A stretch of 54,660 nt of DNA from NCBI GenBank assembly GCA_027487015.1, contig JAIYEK010000187.1, forward strand, positions 1-54,660, read 5' to 3'. This stretch comes from Erythrobacteraceae bacterium (GTDB lineage: Bacteria > Pseudomonadota > Alphaproteobacteria > Sphingomonadales > Sphingomonadaceae). The notes beneath the pieces are model-generated. The model saw only the letters and a list, made by a program, of their open reading frames with translations, was not told the origin of the DNA and searched no databases. Each line of letters opens with the position of its first letter. Position 1 is the first letter of the stretch. A program made the position numbers and the translations under genes. Below are positions 38,153-47,290 of the stretch, one piece after another.

Positions 38153-38187
38153 ATTCCCTGGGGAGCCTTTCGTCTCGCGCGGCGCTG

Positions 38188-41100
38188 TTAGAAGTTGCCG
38201 CGCACGATGAAGGAGAAGCGCCGGTCGTTCATGAAGAACGAGCGCGGGGCCAGCACGCTGGGATCACCGGTATAGGCCTGCGTGGTCTTGGTCACCTCGT
38301 CGAGCAGGTTCACCCCCTGCACGCCGACCCGGATATTCTTCGTCACGTTGAAGAAGATCGACGCATCGAGCTGCCCGGTCGCCTCGTTGAAGATCGAGTA
38401 GAACGGGAAGATCACGTCCGCCGGGGTGAGCAGGAAGCGCGAGCGCCAGTTATAGGCGGCACGCATGCTGATCGGACCCTTCTCGTAGAAGATCGTCGCA
38501 TTGATGTTGTGCTTCGAGAGCTGTTCGAGCGGCAGGTTGCCCGGCGGGATGGTCGACGGATTGACCGGCTCGCCGGTGTTGAGGAAGGTGTTCGGAAGGC
38601 CCTCGCTCTCGATATAGGTGTAGTTGGCGGCCACACCGAGACCATCGAGCGGCTTGGGCAGGAAGTCATAGGTCTGCTGGTAGGCAACCTCGAAGCCCTT
38701 GATCTTGCCGTTCTGGTCGAAGTTGGCAGGCCCCCGCACCAGCACATCGCGCGTGATCCCGTTGCTGGTGATCTGGCGGTTGGTGATCTGCTGGTAGAAG
38801 AAGTCGTTGATGTCCTTGTAGAAGGCATTGAAGGTCAAGGACCCGACCGTGTCGAAATACCATTCGGCGCTGAGGTCGAACTGCCACGCGGTCGCCGGAC
38901 GGATGAAGGGGTTGCCGGCTTCCGCGGTCAGCTCGCCGCTGCCACCCAGACCGATGTTGACGAAGTTGCGGACGTAGGAGTTGTCCGGCCGGGTCAGCAC
39001 CTTCGAAGCGGCAAAGCGCAGGATCACGTCGTCCGAGAGACCGAACTTCATGTTGAGGCTGGGCAGCCAGAAATCGTAGCTGACTTCGGCCACGTCGAGC
39101 GTGGTCACCCCGTTGCCCGCGAAGGTCTGGAGCTGGGCATAGCCGGTCGCGCCGAGGTTACAGACCCCGCCCGGGACCTGCGGCAGGGTGCCCGGAGGCG
39201 CGCCAGGAGGCACCGTCGCGGCGCAGCGCACCGAGAAGGGATCCTGAATGTTCAGCGCCTGCCGGCTCGGCACGCCGATCGAGCCCTGCGAGCGGATCGA
39301 GGTGTTGACGTAGCGCACCCCGATATTGCCCGACAGGCGAATACCGCCGCCGAACAAGCCGTCGCTGCCGAAATCGAGCTGCAGATAGGCCGCCGAATCC
39401 TGCTGGGCGATCGGCTGGATCTCCGCAGGCAGATAGGGCGATCCCGCGATCGCGTTCTGGCGCGCGGAAGCCGGCAGCCAGGTCGGCGAGGCACCCAGCG
39501 CACGCGCCCGGTTCTGGATCGACTGGAAGTCGGCCACAGCGCCCTCGTAATCGCCGATCAGATCACCGGCGTAGTAGAAGGCACCCGGAGGGCCAGGGAC
39601 CTTGCCGCGGAAGAAGTTCGGGAAATCGTAGCGCTGCGAAAGATCCGCCGGCGTATCGCCGAAGTTGACCGGGCGATCACCCGACCAGGTCTCGCTCAGC
39701 ATCCCCCAGTTGTAGGTGGTGTAGCGAACAGTCTGGTCACGATCCTGATAGCGCGCGCCCCACTTGGCCTTGCGCAGGAAGGCGTCATCGTCGAACTCGT
39801 AACCGAAGTCGGCTTGGAAGGCATATTGCGTGCCCGTCGAATCCTCGATGTGGTCCATCGCCGCGCGCCAGAACTGGAAGCGCGGATCGGTGAAGTACTG
39901 CGCTTCGGTCGCATTGGCGAGATCGGCGCCGGGGGTCGACCACGTGTAGCCGAGGAATTGCGGCTTGTGCGGGATGATCACCGGCAGATCGCCCGAGATG
40001 TCGAGCTCCTGGTCGGCGAAGGACGAGCCGAACACGCTGAAATCGAGGTTTTCCTTGTGCGACGTCGCATATTGCGCGTCGAGCTCGACCGTCAGGCGGT
40101 CGGTCAGTTCGGTGCGCAGGTTGAGCGAGTAATCCTCGTTGGTGATCTCGTCATTGACCTGACGGCGGGCGAGCGACTGCTGAAGGCCGCCGATCGGCAC
40201 GAAGGGCGACGTGCCCGGATTGCCGCGCCAGCCGTTCGAGGCGTTGACGATGTAGCCCGACTGGAACAGCCCGGCGTCGTTGTAGAGGTAATCGGTGAAC
40301 CCGCCGACCGGGCACTGCGCGCGCGCGGTCGGATCGCCGTTCGTCCCATCGGGGTTGATCCGGTTGGGCCCGGCATCGTTCTGCTGGCAGCCGAGCGGAT
40401 AGGTCGAATATTCCGCAAGGTCGGGAGCCGTCTCGAAGGTGTATTCGCCCCACTTGTTGGTCGAGTTGGAGCGGATGAATTCGGCGGTGATCAGCGTCTT
40501 GCCGTCGATCGATTCGAACTGCGCCGAAGCAGCGATCCCGAAGCGCTCGCGGTCGAACTCCTGGGTGCGGAACTGGCCGCCCACCGGCGCCACGCGGCTG
40601 TTGGCATAGTCGGCAAAGCCATCGACCCCCGCCGCGCCGAAGACGCCGCAGGCCGAGCCGCCCGCGGGCAGCAAGGCGGTGTTGGTCGTGCCCGGCAGCG
40701 GGTTGCGGCAAACGCGCACGCCATCGGTGTTGGCGGCGTTGACCAGCCGCCCGTCGCGAGTCTGGTAGTTGGCGACCTGAAGGCCGTCCGCGCGGCTCTT
40801 GATGCGCGAATAGGACGCGCTGGCGAGCAGGCCGAAGCGGCCCTTGTCGGTATCCCAGGTGTTGCTGATGAGGCCCGACAGCGTCGGCGTCCATTCCTTG
40901 CGGAAGTCGCCATAATTGGCCTCGCCGCTGAAGGCGATCTTGAGGCCCTTGTTGTCGAACGGCTTGCGGGTGTTGAGGTTGACCGTGCCGGCAAGGCCGC
41001 CTTCGATGGTCTCGGCGGTGGCGTTCTTGCTGATGATCACCGAACCGAGCAATTCAGCCGGAACGTCGGCGAAGTTGAGCGCCTGCCCGCCCACGCCCGC

Positions 41101-41568
41101 GCCGAAGGCCGAGCGGCCGTTGAATTCGGAGCGCACGAAGTTGAGGCCGCGCACGACCACGCCCGAACCTTCGACCGAGAAGTGGTCGGGGTCGTTGGAC
41201 CCTGCGAAGCGGTTGATCGCGACGCCCGGAACACGCTGGAGCGCTTCGGTGACCGAGCGGTCAGGCAGCGCGCCGATGTCCTGCGCGGTGATTGCATCGA
41301 CCACGGTGTCGGCATTGCGCTTCACGCTCTGCGCATTGGCGAGCGAGGCGCGCAGGCCGCTGACGATGATTTCGGTGACCGGCTCGTCGGTGGTGACGGT
41401 GTCCTGCGTCTCGGGTTCGGCGGATGCCTGCTGGTCCTGCGCGAAAGCGGCGCTGGCGCTGATCGCACTGCCGACCACGAGCGCCGAAGCCCCGGCGCGC
41501 AGCACGCTTTTGTACCACGGCTGGCGGCCACCCGCCCAAACGCCACGCGGCTGCATCGAAGTGCGCAT
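38188..41568 (-). CDS. TonB-dependent receptor (carbohydrate uptake type)
   Basis: Signal peptide; EIIVSGLRASLANAQSVKRNADTVVDAITAQDIGALPDRSVTEALQRVPGVAI plug; C-terminal ...DRRFSFIVRGNF; RBS GGGAGGG before ATG at 41568. Confidence 0.95.
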   Translation of the reverse strand: MRTSMQPRGVWAGGRQPWYKSVLRAGASALVVGSAISASAAFAQDQQASAEPETQDTVTTDEPVTEIIVSGLRASLANAQSVKRNADTVVDAITAQDIGALPDRSVTEALQRVPGVAINRFAGSNDPDHFSVEGSGVVVRGLNFVRSEFNGRSAFGAGVGGQALNFADVPAELLGSVIISKNATAETIEGGLAGTVNLNTRKPFDNKGLKIAFSGEANYGDFRKEWTPTLSGLISNTWDTDKGRFGLLASASYSRIKSRADGLQVANYQTRDGRLVNAANTDGVRVCRNPLPGTTNTALLPAGGSACGVFGAAGVDGFADYANSRVAPVGGQFRTQEFDRERFGIAASAQFESIDGKTLITAEFIRSNSTNKWGEYTFETAPDLAEYSTYPLGCQQNDAGPNRINPDGTNGDPTARAQCPVGGFTDYLYNDAGLFQSGYIVNASNGWRGNPGTSPFVPIGGLQQSLARRQVNDEITNEDYSLNLRTELTDRLTVELDAQYATSHKENLDFSVFGSSFADQELDISGDLPVIIPHKPQFLGYTWSTPGADLANATEAQYFTDPRFQFWRAAMDHIEDSTGTQYAFQADFGYEFDDDAFLRKAKWGARYQDRDQTVRYTTYNWGMLSETWSGDRPVNFGDTPADLSQRYDFPNFFRGKVPGPPGAFYYAGDLIGDYEGAVADFQSIQNRARALGASPTWLPASARQNAIAGSPYLPAEIQPIAQQDSAAYLQLDFGSDGLFGGGIRLSGNIGVRYVNTSIRSQGSIGVPSRQALNIQDPFSVRCAATVPPGAPPGTLPQVPGGVCNLGATGYAQLQTFAGNGVTTLDVAEVSYDFWLPSLNMKFGLSDDVILRFAASKVLTRPDNSYVRNFVNIGLGGSGELTAEAGNPFIRPATAWQFDLSAEWYFDTVGSLTFNAFYKDINDFFYQQITNRQITSNGITRDVLVRGPANFDQNGKIKGFEVAYQQTYDFLPKPLDGLGVAANYTYIESEGLPNTFLNTGEPVNPSTIPPGNLPLEQLSKHNINATIFYEKGPISMRAAYNWRSRFLLTPADVIFPFYSIFNEATGQLDASIFFNVTKNIRVGVQGVNLLDEVTKTTQAYTGDPSVLAPRSFFMNDRRFSFIVRGNF

Positions 41569-41582
41569 AAGATCCCTCCCCA

Positions 41583-41596
41583 TGTTAGCGCTATCA
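41583..41596. promoter_or_regulatory. LacI-type operator
   Basis: TGTTAGCGCTATCA between the TonB-dependent receptor and halogenase 1. Confidence 0.75.
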
Positions 41597-41735
41597 TTTA
41601 TTCGCAGATAGCTTGCCCTCTTGTGGGAGCATGGCTTATCGAGGGGTAAGCGGCTTGACAATAGGTCTTCGCATTTTTGCAGGGGAAGTGTGGCAATTTG
41701 CCAACAACGTCCCGCTGCGATAGGATCGGGACGGG

Positions 41736-43295
41736 ATGAGAGAGAGCAATGGTATCGGTAACGCGGGCCGCCTTGCGCGGGTCGTGATCGTGGGCGGGGG
41801 CACCGCCGGATGGATGGCGGCCGCTGCGCTTTCGCGCTTCTTCAACGATGGACGGCGCACGGTCACCCTGATCGAATCCGACGCCATCGGCACGGTCGGT
41901 GTCGGCGAGGCGACCATCCCTCCGATCCGCAGCTTCAACGCCATGCTCGACATCCCCGAGGCCGAGTTCCTGCGCGAGACGCGGGGGACCTGCAAACTGG
42001 GGATCGAATTCGTCAATTGGGGCCGCATCGGCGATCGCTATTTCCACCCCTTTGGCGAATATGGGCAAGCGCTCCACGGCATCGCCTTCCACCAGCTGTG
42101 GCTGCGCGAATATGCCCGCAGCGGCGCAGCCGGGGCGGGCGATATCGGCGAATATTCGATGAGCACCGCGGCCGCCCGCGCGCGCCGATTCGCCCGGCCT
42201 GCGGCGGGGGCGCAGTCGGTGGTGCGCGAGATCGCCTATGCCTATCACTTCGACGCCGGGCTCTACGCCGCCTACCTGCGCCGCCTCGCCGAGCGTCAAG
42301 GGGTCACGCGAATCGAAGGCCAGGTCAACCAAGTCACTCGCGACGGGGAGACCGGCGACGTCGCCAGCGTCACGCTCGACAATGGCACCACCATCGCGGG
42401 CGACCTCTTCATCGATTGCTCGGGCTTCCGGGGTCTCCTGATCGAGGAGGCGCTCGAAACCGGTTACGAGGACTGGAGCCGCTGGCTCCCCATGGACCGC
42501 GCGCTTGCGGTGCCCACACGCTCCCCCGGCCCGCCCGATCCCTTCACCCGCGCAACCGCCCATTCGGCCGGGTGGCAATGGCGCATCCCGCTCCAGCACC
42601 GCACCGGCAACGGCCATGTCTTTTCGAGCGCCTTCATGGGCGAGGACGAGGCGCGCGCCATCCTGCTGGCGAACCTCGAGACCGAACCGCTGGCCGAGCC
42701 GCGGGCGATCCGCTTCCTCACCGGCATGCGGCGCAAGGCGTGGAACCACAATGTGGTGGCGCTCGGCCTCTCATCGGGGTTCATCGAGCCCTTGGAATCG
42801 ACTTCGATCCACCTAATCCAGAACGGCCTCCAGCGCCTCTTCGCGCTGTTCCCCGACCTGCCGATCCGCGCCGCCGAGCGCGACGAGTACAACCGCGGGA
42901 TGCATGAACTCTACGAGGACGTGCGCGATTTCATCATCCTTCACTACAAGGCCACGCAGCGCGAGGATTCCGAATTCTGGCGCTATGTGAAGCACATGGA
43001 GATCCCCGACAGCCTCGCGCGCAAGATCGACATGTGGCAGCACCGTGGGCGCGTGTTCCGCGAGAATGCCGAGCTGTTCGCGCAGCCAAGCTGGATCGCG
43101 GTGATGCTGGGGCAGAACATCTGGCCCGCGATGCACGATCCCATCGCCGACACGCTCGACGAGACGCGGGTCGCCGCCGCGATGGCGCAGATGCGCGCCG
43201 CCTATGCCGATGTCGCCGCGCGGCTGCCCGGCCATGAGGAATTCCTGCGCCAATCGGGCAGCTGGCATGTGGCGCCCGAGGCGGCGGTCGCATGA
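41736..43295 (+). CDS. Flavin-dependent tryptophan halogenase family protein 1
   Basis: VVIVGGGTAGWMAAAALSRFF; TCKLGIEFVNW; GWQWRIPLQHRTGNGHVFSSAF (WxWxIP); IEPLESTSIHLIQ. Confidence 0.93.
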   Translation: MRESNGIGNAGRLARVVIVGGGTAGWMAAAALSRFFNDGRRTVTLIESDAIGTVGVGEATIPPIRSFNAMLDIPEAEFLRETRGTCKLGIEFVNWGRIGDRYFHPFGEYGQALHGIAFHQLWLREYARSGAAGAGDIGEYSMSTAAARARRFARPAAGAQSVVREIAYAYHFDAGLYAAYLRRLAERQGVTRIEGQVNQVTRDGETGDVASVTLDNGTTIAGDLFIDCSGFRGLLIEEALETGYEDWSRWLPMDRALAVPTRSPGPPDPFTRATAHSAGWQWRIPLQHRTGNGHVFSSAFMGEDEARAILLANLETEPLAEPRAIRFLTGMRRKAWNHNVVALGLSSGFIEPLESTSIHLIQNGLQRLFALFPDLPIRAAERDEYNRGMHELYEDVRDFIILHYKATQREDSEFWRYVKHMEIPDSLARKIDMWQHRGRVFRENAELFAQPSWIAVMLGQNIWPAMHDPIADTLDETRVAAAMAQMRAAYADVAARLPGHEEFLRQSGSWHVAPEAAVA

Positions 43296-44827
43296 ACGCG
43301 CCGCCCGTCACCAAGATCGTCATCGTCGGCGGCGGCACCGCCGGGTGGATGACGGCCGCGGCCATGGTCCGCGTACTCGGCGATATGCCCGGCCTCTCCG
43401 TGACGCTCGTCGAAAGCGAGGCGATCGGCACCGTCGGCGTCGGCGAGGCGACGATCCCGCAGATCATCGGCTTCAACCGCCTGCTCGGTCTCGACGAGAT
43501 GCAGTTCATGCGCGAGACCCGCGCGACCTACAAACTCGGCATCGAATTCGTCGACTGGCTGCGCCCGGGGCATTCCTACGTTCACCCCTTCGGCAGCTTC
43601 GGCATCGACATGCTGGGGATCGAATTCCAGCACTTCTTCCTGCGCGGCAGCAGCCTCGGGGAAACCGCGCGGATCGACGACTATTCGATTGCGGCAGTGG
43701 CGGCCAAGGCAGGCAAATTCGGCTGGCCGCGCCCCGACAATCCGCGCTCGCCGATGTCGAAACTGTCCTACGCCTTCCAGTTCGACGCGGGCCGCTATGC
43801 GCGCTTCCTGCGGCGCTATGCCGAAAGCGCGGGCGCGGTGCGGGTCGAGGGGCGGATCACCGATGTGCGACAGGACGGCGAGAGCGGCTTCGTCACGGGC
43901 GTCGTGCTCGAAGACGGGCGCGAGGTTGCGGGCGAATTGTTCATCGACTGCTCGGGCTTCCGTTCGCTGCTGCTGGGGCAGACGCTGGGCGTGCCTTTCA
44001 CCGACTGGAGCAAGTGGCTCCCCTGCGATTCGGCGGTTGCGATCCCGTGCGAATTGGGCGGGGCGATCGAGCCGCTGACCCGCTCCACGGCCCGGCCCGC
44101 CGGATGGCAGTGGCGCATCCCGCTCCAGCACCGCATCGGCAACGGACATGTGTTCTCCTCGGCGCATATCGACCGTCAGGCGGCGACCGACCTGCTGCTG
44201 GCGAACCTCGACGGCAAGCCGCTCGCCGATCCCAACCAGCTCGCCTTCAAGGCCGGGCACCGCGCGCGGGCGTGGGACAAGAACGTGGTGGCGCTGGGGC
44301 TGGCGGGGGGGTTCCTCGAGCCGCTCGAATCGACCTCGATCCACCTCGTCCAATCGGGTATCGCGCGGCTGATGGCGCTGTTTCCCGACACGGGCTTTTC
44401 CAATGTGGAGCGCGGCCGCTTCAACCTCGAAACCGAGCGCGAGTATCGCAACATCCGCGACTTCCTCGTGCTGCACTATCGCCAGTCCGAGCGCGACGAC
44501 AGCGAGTTCTGGCGCTATTGCCGAAACCTGCCCCCGCCCGACAGCCTGAAGGAAAAGCTCGCCTTGTTCACCTCCTCGGGCCGGATCATCCGCGAGAACA
44601 ACGAGCTGTTCACCGAGGACAGCTGGCTGTCGGTGATGCTCTCGCAAGGGGTGACGCCGCAGGGCTATCATCCGGCGGCCTGGATGCTCGATGCGGCCGA
44701 GACCCGGAACCGGCTCGCGCATATCCGCAGCGCGATTGCGCAGGCGACCGCGCAATTGCCGACGCAGGCCGAGTTCCTGCGGGCGAATGGCGGAGCGATC
44801 CCGGCCGAAGACTACCTCACCGCATGA
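43292..44827 (+). CDS. Flavin-dependent tryptophan halogenase family protein 2
   Basis: IVIVGGGTAGWMTAAAMVR; TYKLGIEFVDW; GWQWRIPLQHRIGNGHVFSSAH; LEPLESTSIHLVQ. Confidence 0.93.
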   Translation: MNAPPVTKIVIVGGGTAGWMTAAAMVRVLGDMPGLSVTLVESEAIGTVGVGEATIPQIIGFNRLLGLDEMQFMRETRATYKLGIEFVDWLRPGHSYVHPFGSFGIDMLGIEFQHFFLRGSSLGETARIDDYSIAAVAAKAGKFGWPRPDNPRSPMSKLSYAFQFDAGRYARFLRRYAESAGAVRVEGRITDVRQDGESGFVTGVVLEDGREVAGELFIDCSGFRSLLLGQTLGVPFTDWSKWLPCDSAVAIPCELGGAIEPLTRSTARPAGWQWRIPLQHRIGNGHVFSSAHIDRQAATDLLLANLDGKPLADPNQLAFKAGHRARAWDKNVVALGLAGGFLEPLESTSIHLVQSGIARLMALFPDTGFSNVERGRFNLETEREYRNIRDFLVLHYRQSERDDSEFWRYCRNLPPPDSLKEKLALFTSSGRIIRENNELFTEDSWLSVMLSQGVTPQGYHPAAWMLDAAETRNRLAHIRSAIAQATAQLPTQAEFLRANGGAIPAEDYLTA

Positions 44828-45837
44828 CCGCGCTGCCCCCGCCAAGCGCGCTGGACGAGATCGCAGGCCCGGTCGATGACGCCGCTTTCGCCACGATCCG
44901 CGCCGCCGCACGGCCCGTGGTGCTGCGCGGGCAGGTGGCCGATTGGCCCGCGGTTGCCGCCGCGCGCACAGGCGATGAGGGAATCGTCGCCTACCTCTCC
45001 CGCGAGCCCTCCGCCCGGCCGGTCAAAGCGATCGCCGCCGCGCCTTCGGAAGGCGGGCGGTTCTTCTACACGCCCGACCTCACCCGCCTCAACTTCGTGC
45101 GCGGGAGCGGGCGGTTCGAGGCTTTCCTCAAGGACCTGCTGAGCGCCGCGAGCCATCCCGAGCCCCCCGCGATGGCGGTGCAATCGGAGGACCTGCCGAG
45201 CCTGCTCCCCGGCTTCGTGCGCGACAATCGGCTGGCGCTGCTGCCGGACGTCCCTGCCAAGATCTGGATCGGCAACTGCATCAAGGTCGGCACGCATTAC
45301 GATGCCAAGGAGAATGTCGCCTGCTGCGTGGCGGGTGAGCGGCGTTTCACGCTTTTCCCGCCGGAGCAGATCGTCAACCTCTACCCCGGCCCCTTCGAGC
45401 TGACCCCGGCTGGCATTCCGGTGAGCATGGTCGATCCCCACGCGCCAGACCTCGCGCGCTACCCGCGCTTTGCCGAGGCTGCGCCCCATGCGCTGTCGGG
45501 GACGCTCCAGCCGGGGGATGCGATCTACATTCCCTATGGCTGGTGGCACGCGGTCGAGAGCCTCGCTCCGGTCTCAATGCTGGTCAATTACTGGTGGACC
45601 CCCGGCCAGCCCGAGGGGATCGGCAGCCCCTACGAAGCGCTGCTCCACGCGATGCTCGCCTTCCGTCACCTGCCGCCCGACCAGAAAGAGGTGTGGCGCG
45701 GGATCATCGATTACTATGTGTTCGAGACCGCGGGCGATCCTTCGGCGCATCTGCCGCCCCATGCCAAGGGCGTGATCGGTCCGCCGTCTGCGACGCTGTT
45801 CGCGCAGATGAAGGCGATTATCCGGGATTCGCTCTAG
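44824..45837 (+). CDS. Cupin-like/JmjC-type (Fe-dependent oxygenase fold) protein
   Basis: RPVVLRGQVADWPA; GTHYDAKENVACCVAGERRFTLFPPEQ (HxD) and IPYGWWHAVES distal His; ATGA overlap with halogenase 2. Confidence 0.88.
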   Translation: MTALPPPSALDEIAGPVDDAAFATIRAAARPVVLRGQVADWPAVAAARTGDEGIVAYLSREPSARPVKAIAAAPSEGGRFFYTPDLTRLNFVRGSGRFEAFLKDLLSAASHPEPPAMAVQSEDLPSLLPGFVRDNRLALLPDVPAKIWIGNCIKVGTHYDAKENVACCVAGERRFTLFPPEQIVNLYPGPFELTPAGIPVSMVDPHAPDLARYPRFAEAAPHALSGTLQPGDAIYIPYGWWHAVESLAPVSMLVNYWWTPGQPEGIGSPYEALLHAMLAFRHLPPDQKEVWRGIIDYYVFETAGDPSAHLPPHAKGVIGPPSATLFAQMKAIIRDSL

Positions 45838-47290
45838 GCTGGAGTGCGCGCGCGAGCCATTGGTCGTAGGGCGGCGCGAAGGCGAGCGCGGCCTCGGCCT
45901 CGGCGGCGAAGGCGGCGCGGGCGCGGGCCTCGCCTGCGGCATCGGCGGCCAGAGCAGCAGGCGGCAATCCGGGGGTCCATCCGAGCGCGACAAGCAGCGC
46001 GAACTGCTCCTGGCTCAGCAGCGGCAACTCCTCGCGAAAGGGAATGCGGCCGCGGCGCTCGAACTGATCGATGACGGCCACCAGACGTCCGGGCAGCGGG
46101 CGCGCGCCGAACACGGTTTGTGCCGGCGCGCTGGCGAAATGCAGCGCGAGGATCTCGTGGACGCCCTCCATCATCAGCACCGAGCGGCGGTTGTATTCGT
46201 CGCGCTCCAGCGGGGTGATGGCGCGGCCCGGCAGCATCTCGACGAGCAGCGCCAGCTGGCGGTGCGCGAGGTCGAGGTGTAGCGGCCCAAGCGGCTCGAA
46301 CCGCGCTGACGCATCGCCGAGCGCGACGACGTTGCCAATCCACGGCGCCTCCACCCGCCCCGGCGTCAGCGCCACCGCTCCCAGCGCCCGCGCGCCGAGC
46401 AGCGCCTCGGCCTCGGCGCGGGGGAGCGGCGCAGGCGTGCCGAGCATCGCGCGGCGTCCGTCGAGGCCCGCGACCTCGCTGACCCAGCCGGCTCGGGTGA
46501 GCGTCAGGCGGTCTTCCAGCGCGATGACGGGGGCGGTTGGCTCGCCGATATAGACGTGGCGGGTCGGGAGCGTCGCGGACCAGTCAGTGAAGGCGAACCG
46601 CGGGTGGCTGGCGAGGAGCGCGGCCTGCGGGCCGGTGCAATCGATGAAGAGGTCGGCTGCGATCTCCCCCTGCCCGGCGATGCCGATGGCGCGCAGGTTG
46701 TCGCCCTCACCGGGTTCGATGCGGTCGATGACGCCTGCGACATAGCCGATGCCGAGGCTCTCGGCGGTCGCGATCAGCAGGTCGCGGTAGGCGGCGGGGT
46801 TCCAGCGCAGGGCATAGTCGACCGCGGAGATCGGGGTCGGCTCGCCCGGCGGGGGCGGCGCGAAGCGGGCAGCAGATGCGAGCACTTCGGCAAGGCTCCC
46901 CGCAGGCGGCGCGCCCTCCCCCGGCAGCCGCACCCGGCCCCAATCGCGCGCGAAGGCGGTCTTAAGCGCGGGGTCCAAGGCCTCGCCATAGGCGACAACG
47001 GCGTCCTGACCGCTCTCGTCCCACCCTACGTAGCGCGTGACAAGGCGGTAGGAGCCGCCCGCGCGGGTGACGATAGCGGCTTCCTCGACCCCCAGCCGGT
47101 CGTGCAGCTTGTTGGTGAACGGCATGGCCGTCGGCGAGGCATCGGCGAAGGCGGCCGGCCCCGGATCGCCGCCCACCACGACGACCTCGCACGAAGGCAG
47201 CGCGCGGCGCAGGGCGATGGCGGCGAGGATGCCGAGCTGCCCGCCGCCCGCGACGACGATGCGGCGCAGGGGCTCGCGCGGAGCGCTCAC
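45818..47290 (-). CDS. Divergent tryptophan-halogenase-like flavoprotein 3, lacking canonical halogenase motifs
   Basis: IVVAGGGQLGILAAIALRRALP; synteny and LFIDCTGPQAALL, WIGNVVALGDASARFEPLGPLHLDLAHRQL; no WxWxIP. Confidence 0.8.
   Translation of the reverse strand: MSAPREPLRRIVVAGGGQLGILAAIALRRALPSCEVVVVGGDPGPAAFADASPTAMPFTNKLHDRLGVEEAAIVTRAGGSYRLVTRYVGWDESGQDAVVAYGEALDPALKTAFARDWGRVRLPGEGAPPAGSLAEVLASAARFAPPPPGEPTPISAVDYALRWNPAAYRDLLIATAESLGIGYVAGVIDRIEPGEGDNLRAIGIAGQGEIAADLFIDCTGPQAALLASHPRFAFTDWSATLPTRHVYIGEPTAPVIALEDRLTLTRAGWVSEVAGLDGRRAMLGTPAPLPRAEAEALLGARALGAVALTPGRVEAPWIGNVVALGDASARFEPLGPLHLDLAHRQLALLVEMLPGRAITPLERDEYNRRSVLMMEGVHEILALHFASAPAQTVFGARPLPGRLVAVIDQFERRGRIPFREELPLLSQEQFALLVALGWTPGLPPAALAADAAGEARARAAFAAEAEAALAFAPPYDQWLARALQPRANPG

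Noticed and set aside
38062-41649. 1195-aa plus-strand ORF antisense to the TonB receptor
   Set aside because: Mirrors the receptor gene; low-complexity R/V/E/G/D-rich translation typical of the complement of a high-GC3 gene.
45818-45837. 20-nt tail-to-tail overlap suggesting a frameshift or misannotation
   Set aside because: Both stops are clear (TAG at cupin end, TAA on minus strand) and both proteins have sensible C-termini; simply a compact convergent junction.
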